From assembly GCF_033958435.1 (NCBI RefSeq), contig NC_134137.1, positions 256,912,501 through 256,976,500 on the forward strand: a stretch of DNA of 64,000 nucleotides, read 5' to 3'. A program made the translations under genes and the position numbers. How positions within the stretch are numbered: position 1 is the first letter of the stretch; each line of letters begins with the position of its first letter. Source of the stretch: Carettochelys insculpta. Lineage: Eukaryota > Chordata > Testudines > Carettochelyidae. Positions 53,801-64,000 of the stretch are shown here, piece by piece. The notes under the pieces were generated by a model. The model did no database searches. It saw only the letters and a list, made by a program, of their open reading frames with translations, and was not told the origin of the DNA.

Positions 53801-54313
53801 TTCATTGCAGCTATGCCAATTTACACCAGCTGCAGATGTGGACCATGAAGTTGGTCACTGGGAACATCCCAGTGGATTGATGGACTCTCCACACACTTTT
53901 CTTTGGAGTTGGCAGGACATTCAGCCAAATATACCCCTGAATTCTGCCTGTTTCTGGACGGAGTGAGGTGATATACTAGAATTACTTCCCTAGCTCTACC
54001 AGCAGTTTCCAGATGAAAAGGAGAAGCTGAGGAAAATATCATAGGGGCAGATGTAACTTCTCCCTTTTTTCTCCCCATATCAGTTCTTAGTCCTCACAGA
54101 AGGTTGGTCCATATTATAACTATTCTCAAGCATTTGAAATTTATGAGGGTCCCCACAATAAAAAAAAGAGCGGAAAGTATCTGTGATTTAAAAAAAATAA
54201 ATTGGGGATTTAAATTTAATCTTTTGTTGTCTCAGATTCTAGGTTTCCTCATGCATTGCTCTGTGACTAGGAAGGCTAGAAATATACATTTTTAAAACAC
54301 ATCAAAGCCAAGA
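50861..54313. other. No gene seen
   Basis: A 3.4-kb AT-rich stretch; no transposable element, RNA gene or supported coding frame identified. Confidence 0.45.
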
Positions 54314-55400
54314 TTGTCAAATAATCCCATGCTTTCAGGAGCTTGGGTTTTAAGAAAAACACCAGATGTCATGACCCTTGGCAATGCTGGTTCCATGTCT
54401 TTTTGTTCTGCATCCACAGCAAGGTCCATGCCTTCTGCCTCCAGTGTGTGTGGAGACTACTTTACAGTGCAGGTAGGTGAGTATAAAACATCCAGTGCAT
54501 GCCTTCCTTCATTGCCTCAAAGGCTCTCTTCTGACCGGCAGCTCTTAACCCCACCTCAGGTTTCTCCCCCAAAAGCGCTGTCATTTGCTAGGACTTTCTC
54601 AGGACCTAGAAGCTAGTATTAGTGACCAACTCCATGGCAGCCACCAAGTGGGAGGATGATTCCAGGTACTGGACGGACCCCATAGTGCTCTGCCAGTGCA
54701 TGGGGCTGCTCACCATGCTTATCCTGTCATATGCTCCAGGAAGTGAGGACAGCCTTAGCTCCAGGCTCTCTCACTTTCCACGAGTCAGCTCTGCTTGGGA
54801 GGAGGCTCCCTACTATCTCTTACCCTTTGATCCTCTGGAACTCAGCTGAAGGCCTGAGTTCCCTGCCCCTCTCAAAGCCACTTGACTGGCCATCAGAGCT
54901 GGCTGCACAACATCCAGCCTCTGAGCCCACAGAACATCTGTATGTAATCTTCTTTCACATTATCCACTTTCTGACCCAACTGGTGGGACCTGCTCTCACC
55001 TGAGGAGGTCAAGGAACCCCAGCAGGCCAGTTTGTACTCCACTCTGGTTCCACAAACCACAGAAGTTGGAAGATCCTCCATGGAGCTATAATCCTGGGCA
55101 CACACCTGGCATGGATCACAAACTCACTCCTTCACCTCTTCTTTTCTGTGGTGAGAAGGAGACCCCTGCATGCACCTTGATAGAGTGGTTCAGGAGGCAA
55201 CATACTCCTCCGGCAGCTCCTACTCAGGTTCTGGGCTGTACTTTTCTCTACATCTCCTGGTCAATGCACAACCCATCTCCTTCGTTGTCTCCAAAAATCA
55301 ACAGTCACTTGGAATCAGGGGTTCCTCCCTCTGAACTGAGGAGGCAGACCTTTAGTTTTGAGTGGGCCTACGCCTGCTTGTCCCAGTACTGCAAATAGTG
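54314..55400. other. Unexplained 1.1-kb block with several open frames
   Basis: Composition shifts to C/T-rich on the plus strand, and plus-strand frames follow one another (54314-54616, 54622-54849, 54731-55003, 55066-55398; 75-110 codons). Translations contain TKWEDDSRYWTDPIVLCQ and TLIEWFRRQHTPPAAPTQV but no domain I recognise. I see no terminal repeats, target duplication or splice frame. It could be a decayed retroelement coding region or an old pseudogene; function is not supported. Confidence 0.3.
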
Positions 55401-56352
55401 CTGGTTTTGTGTCTTTGGGTGATGGAGTGAGTGACTGAGGCATGTTGAGCTAAATTTACAGGGGAGGTCAGGCTTTCGACCCTGCTCTTAAAATCCATTC
55501 TAATCCTGAATGACCTTCATTTCCTCAAACAGCACAACTGCACAGGCAAAAGTGCTGTAATGATTTTAGATTGTGAGGCTGATACACTTTTGGTGACCTA
55601 TGGCTGAAATGTTGTGTTTTCATTTCTTTCCTATAATCAGTGATCTATAATGAATGACAGCACCAAATTTCAGGGTAATAGCTGAAAAGGGTACTTACTT
55701 ATTTCAAGATACTAACTCAAAAGGCACTTCAAGGGTCAAAATGTGAAAAAGACTGATTGTGACCTTTTGATGACCTCTGATGGAAAGTTCAAATTGGGTT
55801 ATTTTTCCTGTACTCAGGAAATCAGCACCTAATGAATGATTGCATTATATTTTAAGTTTCTAGCTCAACAGGAATATGGAAATTAATTGTGTTAATTGGT
55901 TGCTCAGTAACAAGCATCTGTGTAATATAAATGCCAATTAATGTTGAAAAGTCTTGTTTTCTACCTATTAGTGATATCATCATTACTTGTATCCTTACAG
56001 AGGCATCTTTACCTTCCTTAAGGGCTCCTTCCCCCAGTGCTGAAGAAACTACTCAGAACCCTTCTCTGAGTCTGAGCTAGGACTAGTTGTTGACAGAATA
56101 ATGGTCAGAGGACAGGGTCTTCCAGCAGATGCAGAAGTCTGTATTCATTCTTGTAAACAACGGGCTATATACAGTCTCAGCTTGTATTTCAGTCAACCAC
56201 AGTGACAACAATTTTTTTTCCGAAGTTTGAAATCTTTCAAAGCCCGGATTGTCAATTGCATAGTAAAGAAATAATGATCAAATGGGTACCAAATAGCACT
56301 CGACTGATTCTATGTATACTGCCCTGCAGATTTGTGGATAGCTCTTTATAGC
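55401..56352. other. No gene seen
   Basis: AT-rich; nothing recognisable. Confidence 0.45.
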
Positions 56353-56578
56353 TGTGGTATCCACATCCACAGATATGGATGTGGATATCTGCAACTCATT
56401 TTTTGTGAATATGGATGCAGATGAGGGTACAAATTTTGCATCTAGAACTCTGAAAAAAATGGGGATATCCCCATTGTATCTGCAGGTATTCACATCTGTG
56501 GACATGGGTGTAGATATCTCCAGCTCATTTTTGCAGATACTGATGTGGATGCAGACACAAATTCTGTATCTGTGCAGG
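56353..56578. repeat. Two-unit tandem duplication of a GGATAT-rich repeat
   Basis: Unit 1 (about 56353-56446: gatatggatgtggatatctg, ctcattttttg, acaaattttgcatct) recurs at about 56488-56578 (gacatgggtgtagatatctc, ctcatttttgcag, acaaattctgtatct). The offset is about 135 bp. Short ggatat/gatgtgga motifs make both strands look open. Diverged and non-coding. Confidence 0.6.
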
Positions 56579-57553
56579 GCTCTACATATGTACATATGTG
56601 TGTTTTATATCCCGGACATACATAAACCATTATCACTTCAGTTGTAACAAACAAACTTCTCTCTGAAGCAAGGTAATCTCACCCAGTGTCTGCTAATTAT
56701 ATGGATAGTTAGCTTGATTATTACAGACATTGGTGATCAAAAATTATTCACTTCCACCATGAAAACAAAGAGCATGTCAACGTGTACAGCACTGCAGCTG
56801 TATCAACGAAGCTGCACCTCTGAAGATCATCTGGGGAAGGCTCTATATGGTGATAGAAAGAGCTCTCCTGTCAGCATAATAAAAACACCTCCATGAATGG
56901 CAGAAACTATGCTGGTGGGAAAACTCCTGACATTCTCCCTCTGACATAGTGCTGTGCGCATGAGCATTTATGTTGTTCAGGAGAAGTGGTTTATTTACAC
57001 TTCTGAGTGACATAAAATATGTCGACATGGACTGCAGTGTAGACCTACCCTAAATAACTACAGTCCTGGGGGAATTGTGCAATTTTACTATGTCTCCAAA
57101 TACAACACTTGCAGAATTCCCACTGGACTGAATTGAGGATGTACTTAGTGTAGCCCAATCATGTACTCTCTCTCCTTATTTCACTGAGCAAGTTTCTGCC
57201 TTGAAGCAACAACAGCTTTGTTACACAGACTCTAAAATATGAAAGAATAGTATTTTGGACCCTGCAGAGCTAGAAACCAGAGCTTTATTCCACTGGATAG
57301 CAAAGTTCTCAGGTTACCAATGGAACATCTATGGACAGGCTATGACCTCAGAACCTTTCTGGTATAATGGACTTAAACACTGTGATATTCCTATGTAAAG
57401 AAAAGCTGTTACAGACAATTTTAAAAAATTGTTATCACTCCCTGTAGTAGAAGTGAATTCATGGTAACTAAGGCTTTGTAAATGGTGAGATACAAAACAT
57501 CAGTTGCATTACGCTAAAGGAAACACCCTCAAAAGGAAACATATGTGCCATGG

Positions 57554-57598
57554 GCACATGTACACACACACACACACACACGCATGCATGCACACACA
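57554..57598. repeat. (CA)n tract, 45 bp of alternating purine-pyrimidine
   Basis: gcacatgtacacac..., then cgcatgcatgcacacaca. Alternation is unbroken, so it is a second, weaker Z-DNA candidate and a microsatellite. Confidence 0.85.
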
Positions 57599-58993
57599 GC
57601 AAGCAGGGGTCAATCAAATTATGCTCATATTTGAGCAGTTTAATATCCAGGTAGGAAGCTGAGAATACAGGGCAATGAAAGGGTTAAACAATACAACCCC
57701 TCCTAATTTACTGTTCATGAATGTTCTCTCTGAAATCCAGCATTATTTCTGAAGTGTTCTATGTTGTGGTGTTCTAGATTAAGTTTACCCCTTTTCCTCA
57801 GGTTTCACAAAATTCGTACCCTTATCCATCTTGCATTAGCCACCACTTAGCTTCTGTTGGCTGGTTACCAGCTGGTTTGTAAATTAAGGACCTGAGCCGA
57901 ACACCATCAGATCTATGAAAGTCTGTTGACATCTGTATGTTTTGGATCAGGCCTCAGGTGGTCTCAACAGGTATTGGTAGATCCATCCAACCATAACAGC
58001 AGCACAGCAGCAGCTTAAGCTCCTGCTGCCTAGAAGGAGTTGCCAGAGCCTTCATTCTCTTCCTCTGGTGCAAACAACATTTGAAAATTAGTTGCAGTTG
58101 ATGCTGCATGTCAGCTTGCTCCAAAAAACATTATCTTGGCTTTTTTTTCTTTAATCCTTTAGAGAAAGTATCCTATTTTACGTAAATCCAGCCTGTTTTT
58201 ATTAAAAAAAAAACAAACAAAAAAATTTTACCCGAAAAATCCCAGAATAATATTATTTCACCCACTTGAAGGATACAAATTCTGTCTGCTCCCCAGCAAG
58301 CACACCCTTCCCCCAAAAACAGTCCCTACATAGAGAAAGTGCAATCCAAAAAAGCGACTTTGCTCTCCCAAACTATATCTAGATTTGAACCGCCTTCTTT
58401 CCCACACGAGAAAAGAAAACTCTAAGTTTCAGCATGTGACTCCACATTTTTTCTGAGGTTCTTTGGAGTGTATCATAAGTCCTATTTTTTAAATACACGC
58501 AGAATTTTATTTACTAGCAATATCACCATTACACCCAAGGCTCTTACTTCAGTTCTTTTCTTCTCCAGGGCTTCTGACTTTGTCTAATAGGTAAACCTAT
58601 ACAATTCCTTTCCATCTAAATAGCGAGACCTCCACTAAGGACCTTTCGGAAAGTTTCTATGGCCTTGTAAAAGCAATTTTTTGCTGTCTGTACTTGAAAT
58701 AAAATGAACATTTATACAACCAGAATAATTAGCTTATAAATTGACTGTTTTTAAAGTGCTTTGTTTCACCTGCTACTGTTTGTACTGCACTGTGCACATA
58801 TGGTAATATTTCTACTGAAGCAATGCCAAGACCTATAGAAGTTCAGAAAATTTTCAAACAGACCAGTGTCTGGTTTCCCACTGTTCGGTGCAGCAAGGGT
58901 TATACTTTTGCTCTAGCTTTAAGAGTAGCTTAAAAAAAAAAAACCCTGAAAACCCAAAAACCAAACCCAAGCCAATGTTCTTAGTATAGTATT

Positions 58994-59030
58994 ATAGATA
59001 GATGGATAGATAGACAGATCGATAGATATA
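58994..59030. repeat. GATA-type tetranucleotide repeat
   Basis: Imperfect (GATA/GACA)n run: gatagatggatagatagaca and onward. Confidence 0.8.
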
Positions 59031-60562
59031 CACACATATGGGAAGAAAAGAAAGACAATATTTGTTGAGTACAAAAATAAAGAAATCTGAGAAACTGACT
59101 GAAAAAATGCGAATGAGAAGCTGGAATTCAGAACACTACGAGAAACAGAAAACATATTTCCTCACAGACAGCTAGCTTATGAGGCCTTTAGCCTGCATGG
59201 AGATAGGGAGAATATAGGACCTTAGAGAAGAAGCAAGAAACAAAGATAAAGTGAGCTGTTAGTATGTAAATATTTTATGTGAAATACATCTCATTTGTGA
59301 ATGCACCAACGTAAGCAGGTCTGGGAATTGTTTAAAATGAATTTGTTCTTTTCAGCAGGAGAAGTTTCCGACTGTTCTTGTTGCTTTGCTGTCACTTACT
59401 GAATTGTGTACTACACAATGTGAAGCACCAGATTAGCTCTGTTTTTTCAAAAAACACAGAGTCCTTATCTGCAAGGCTGTTCCATTAAATTAGCAGCTGA
59501 GAATGACACGTAGAATAGGCATGAAGGTAAATTGTCATCGCTCTGAGTTTGCTCTCTTTTCTTTTGACAGAAGCAGCATGCTAGGTGCTCCAGTACTCCA
59601 ACAGCCTCTAACCGGAACTGTGTATGCCAACACCCCAGACTGGAGAGAAAGTTGATCTTAGAATTAAATTTTGTGGCTTGGGCTATCTTTTGGGGATCCA
59701 TATAAGCTTTTTGTCTCCAGTGACATAAGAGCAAAAGGTTACAGGCAAAAAGCCAACTATACGTGTGCATGGAAATGAATAAAGCACATAGCTCTCCATT
59801 CATGCGTACACACGGACATGCACGTGCCCATCTAGTCCCCTGACAGGGTACGCGACTAAAGCTCAAAAGTAAATTATCTACTGCCATATGGCCTGCACTA
59901 TTGCCTCTTGCGGTGCTAAGCAGCTCTGTGGGTCATCTATAAGACACAGCTTTAATAAAAAAAAATGTGGTCTCTAGGTTAACATCCTTAAATTTAAGAA
60001 ATTGTGGGTTAATGCAATTGCTTCAAGCACTCTCTGAAACAAATCCTAATGCTACCAGGTTACAGGAACTTCAATATCAATAGCAACCAAAAAAGCCCAA
60101 ATGGACACTAGCCAGCATACTGTGTATTTTCTCACACATATTGCTTAAGGCTACCTCCATTATTACTGGATACTGTTAACTCGATAGCACTGAAAAAAAG
60201 TTATTTAATATTGTCTCCAGTTTCTCTGGCAGCAAAGGCACTTACTGCAGTGTTGAGGGATAACTTTTGGTTTGCCCTCTTGGCTTTCAAAACTCACCTC
60301 TCCACAGTCTGTGCCTGTGGCGCTCAGAGAATACCCTTTCAGTCATACAAAACAGCAGACGTGCAAAAGCTAAGGCTAACTTCAAATTTTTGAAAGGCAG
60401 CTTGATATAATTCCTAAGACAGCAGATGTCAATATCATCCATCTTAATGGTGTTTGCACTTCTTGTGATGTAGCTAAAAAGCCTCTACCTTGGAGGGAGG
60501 AAGGTAGGTTAATGGGACAAGAAGAATCTTTTGGACTGGCTCTTGGATTAATAATTCTGTTG

Positions 60563-60594
60563 CTCTCTCTCTCTCTCTCTCTCTCGCACACACA
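60563..60594. repeat. (CT)n followed by (CA)n microsatellite
   Basis: About eleven CT units run directly into cgcacacaca. Confidence 0.85.
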
Positions 60595-63500
60595 AACACT
60601 CAGAGGAGAAAGGGGAAATGTAGGGTGCATTGTGGTGTCATTGCTCTTGCATGTACTGTGTCTATATGTTCTTATGTGATGCCATTTTCTAACACAAATG
60701 CTCACCATACCTACCATCTATCCCATGCCTGCCTTTTCAAATCCTGTGCTAACCTCTGTGCTATGTGATTTAGCAGAAGGTGAATCCTGCATTTCCTCCA
60801 CATTACTCCTTTATCACTGGCTCTGCATTCTCCTCTTAGGGTTTCAGGCCACCATTCCATCCCACCTCACCAACAGGTGTTTTGCAAAGGGAATTGAGAG
60901 CAGGGGGGCGGGGTGGCTGACTGCTGATGAAAGCAAAAGAAAGACCTGGCAGGAAGCCTGGGAGGGTGACCACTGAGCTGCTACCAGGAGACATTCCAGC
61001 ATGGGACACAGGTTACAGTCTTTTGTGAGGGAGTTGCAGGAGAGTGGAGGAAGCAGCCATTGATGGGGAGAGGAAGAGCGTGAAGGCAGGGTCATCACCT
61101 GGAGGAAAGGAAACAATTGTGGAAAGGGAAGGAGAGAAACAGAGGTAGATGTCATAGGAGGAAGAAGGTGTTGGAGAGGGAGGGACTCCCAGCTCATTGG
61201 GAAAATAATTTGTAACAAAATTCAAATACTGCTAAATATTTTGCCCCATTGTGGCTCCAGTGATTTAAAACCAAAAGGAGCTAGTGGCACAGTTTGCATA
61301 AATTTACTTCTTGACTTCTAGCTCTTTATTCCCCAAGTTCCATTTTTATTAAAGTATCTTATTAAAATGCTACGACATCCAAAACTATTAAATTGAAACT
61401 CTGGCTTTATGTCCTCGTCAGCCTGTGGGATTCATACTTCGAGCTCATCACTCCAGAAATATGTGGATGGATGTAAAAACAACTAGCTAACTTCATGAGC
61501 ACTAACGATATTTGCAGCTGTGCAAGCTTCCATAATTAAATGAAATAACTGCATTCATGCCGCATTACATAGGAACGATTCAAATGAAAAAGAAATCAGG
61601 AAGTAATGTACTCACCCTCAACTCATGCTGATAAAGGCTTCATACCATAGCTACATTGTCGTATACATTATCATATATATTAGGCCTGTGCATAGGACAC
61701 TAGCTCCTGCAGTGATGCGATTACACCAGAATGTCAGCTTTCAGTTATGTATAAGAGAGCTGTGAAGAAGATCTTGCATATAGAAATCTTTCTTATCACA
61801 TCTCTGTTGTGCAGGAGCAATCATTTCTGGAGTTATTCAACACACCTCAAAGAGTTGCCAGCAGAATCAAGAGACAGCCTCTTCCAAAACAGATGACAAA
61901 GGTACGTATGGATTATTACTACTAAGGTAAGGAATTTTCATAAGGCTGAAAGGGACAAATCTTTCATAAATGATGCAGGATCTACCTGAGTCTGCAGAAA
62001 GCCTGAAATTATGGCACTCAGAGCAGGTTTGTGGGATGTTGACTTCAAGATCCACTGCTTTGAGGCCTCTACTCACACAATCCTAAATCTGTCTGTGGCA
62101 AGAGGACTGGAAAGTAGCAGGTCTGGTCCAACCACTGATATTACATTATGTCTGATGAGCATTTGAGAATCCTGACACTCTTCTACCTTTCTATAGAGCC
62201 CAGCCCACAGAATGTGGATAAAGTTAGAGACTTTTGTGTCTGGTTTGCTTAGGGCCTCAGCTATGACCCTACATGTTTTTTTTTCCACCATCATCATAAA
62301 GTTTAAGAAGCTTCTGTTCAATAATAAATGATGAACTTTGCAGGGAGGTCAAGGATGGAAGATATACCCATTAAAGGAGATTTTTTTAGAAGGTATAGGT
62401 GATTGAAAACAAGGATTATAACCACCTAGGAAAATTAGCTATTTTTACCTGCAGTGACCAGCGCAGAATTACTCTATGAACTGTTCCTTCCCACCACAAC
62501 CAGCTTTACTTCACTAAAAAATGCACTTAGTTTTCTTGTTGATTGCAGTTTTCACTTTCATCTGAAGCCTCAGCTGGGCAGCACGATAACAGACTAGAGA
62601 AATTAATAGCATGTCCCAGTGCATTTCTATACAAGGGTGAATCCTAACATTGTCAGCAAGGCTTTGAAGACAGACATGTAATGGATGTGGCCTTTCCAGG
62701 TGGTGAATATGGCCCTATATCCAAACTAAGTTTTATATGTAGTATTTCAAAGGTTTGGTATGTCAGCTGCAGAAGACAGTTTCATCATACTCACTACGGA
62801 CATAAGGCCTGTGAGTGAATGCCACTAAGTCTGAATAGGTCTAACTGTCTTCTGCAGAGAAAGGGTCATAGACAAAGATGGTAGAAGGTTGCGCTAGCTA
62901 ATAAACTAAAGTCCATCTGCTTACAATGTTCTCTGATGCAAAGCATCACTACCTTGGCTCTCCAGAGTCTCTTTCCTACCACTCCCTCATGCCATGCTAT
63001 TTTCATGAGGTTCTCTTCTGTCATCTCTCCGTGTATCCAAACGAGTGAAGTCACCTTTCCTGGATTTTGTCAGTCACATCACAGCGGTTGACTTCCACCC
63101 TAATACTTGAATTTCAAAATCTCTCCCTTTGTATAACTCCTCTTACGGCATAAATATATCTGTCTCAAACATCAGTTGGAGGCAAACCAGCCATCCCTTA
63201 TCACCCGTATTTTGTCACAATTCAGGCTTGCAGAAAGCAATTTTTTTTAGAAAGTTGGGCTTTGTATCTCATGGCATACACACATCAGTCATAACACCTA
63301 AGATGTTATTCCACACACATCCACCACTTTCCACTCTGTACAGTTTCTCACATTGCAAGCTAGTTGCCGTGACCCAGTCACCAAGGTTATTTGAACTGAT
63401 CAGTCTGGTTGGGTCTCAGCTCATTAAGCTTTCTGTCCAGTTTCCCTGTGGCACCTCTACTGACCCACATGGCCTCAATCTTAGTCATATTTATTTTCAT

Positions 63501-64000
63501 CCCATTCCATTTTAGGAGGTCATATCACTGGGTAATTCTTTAATCTAGGCCTTCTTTTGAGAATGTTTTTGTTTTATTTTTGTAGGAAGGTTGCCTTTTT
63601 GGGTTAATGGGGCCCCTCTTCCTATAGGTAAATGGTGATTTTAAAGGCACCAGACGGCCTGCCTTGTATAGCTGCAGTTGGGGTATTACCTTGTGCTGGG
63701 GTATTACAGTGTTGCGGTGCATCCTCAGGGTGGCAAATTGAGGAAGCCCTCTGTAGAGTGATCTTGAGGGGTTGCACCAAATAATACAGAATAAGGGACC
63801 ATGGACCAACAGTGCCTAGAAGAAGAGAAACTCTGATTCCAAACCATGGCAGACTGAGCTTGTTAAGCCTTTTTAGGTGCATCAGTCTAGGAGAAGGTAA
63901 CTCTGATCTCAGACCTGCACTCCCTCCCTCCAGTGTACACGGTGCAGCCCATGCACAATGGTCAGTGTGAGAAGAAAGAGAGTGGAGTTGGAACTCACAA

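Larger units (their letters stand above)
56579..64000. other. Long AT-rich stretch without identifiable genes
   Basis: Apart from the microsatellites listed separately I find no transposable element with clear ends and no supported coding frame. The largest frames (140 codons minus at 59465-59887; 128 plus at 63129-63515; 124 minus at 60844-61218) lack motifs and splice context. Confidence 0.4.

Noticed and set aside
59465..59887. 140-codon minus-strand frame as a candidate small gene
   Set aside because: No motif, no splice or promoter context, Cys/Leu-rich chance-like translation in AT-rich DNA.
1..64000. CRISPR arrays, bacterial operons, rRNA or tRNA genes
   Set aside because: No regularly spaced identical repeats, no ribosome-binding-site/gene clusters, and no cloverleaf with matching A and B boxes were seen; content is vertebrate-like.

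Overview
The window looks like non-coding DNA from a large, repeat-rich amniote genome, most likely a turtle; a crocodilian or other non-avian reptile is the main alternative. The reasons are CR1 LINE copies with the (ATTCTATG)-type 3' tail, several Penelope-like retroelements (PLEs), an intron-containing PIF/Harbinger transposase fossil with many matching foldback MITEs whose ends read TGTCTACAC, and LTR-like repeats of a kind I associate with turtles. I recognise no host protein-coding exon, rRNA, tRNA or CRISPR. All convincing coding sequence belongs to transposable elements, and every copy is broken. I read the window as intergenic or intronic. Element boundaries were found by eye from terminal repeats and target-site duplications (TSDs).

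Layout. 1-10 kb: a tiny PLE foldback (1337-1466), a small TA-flanked MITE (3024-3105), a 64-bp Z-DNA-prone tract (3188-3251), a GGGTGACCA-ended element carrying a GC-rich minisatellite (4005-4758), and a decayed PLE (4860-6398) with a second PLE foldback nested in it (5962-6344). 14-21 kb: an antisense CR1 split by an 800-bp LTR-like repeat, a Harbinger-type MITE, and two sense CR1 3' ends. 22-30 kb: further MITEs, a probable solo endogenous-retrovirus LTR (26055-26888), a LINE reverse-transcriptase scrap, and three copies of one dispersed repeat. 31.9-39.1 kb: two PLE insertions; the second (35368-39124) is a head-to-head inverted pair inside a single 10-bp TSD. 41.5-46 kb: a MITE, a PIF/Harbinger element with recognisable DDE residues, and its non-autonomous derivative. 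46-64 kb: sparse old repeats, one more PLE foldback (47536-47916), one unexplained 1.1-kb block (54314-55400), and microsatellites.

The most interesting theme is the PLE set. Six insertions lie within 48 kb. All six are inverted-repeat (foldback) structures, each flanked by its own TSD of 7-15 bp. In each, only one arm keeps the last ~35-40 bp of the element end. Their terminal segments carry a CTGANGA ... hairpin ... GAAA arrangement that fits the minimal hammerhead ribozymes known from PLE terminal repeats. In foldback copies these motifs point outward from both arms. The Harbinger set is a second coherent system: a dead source-type element and a CpG-rich derivative that keeps the 5' end and the start of the transposase region but has lost the rest.
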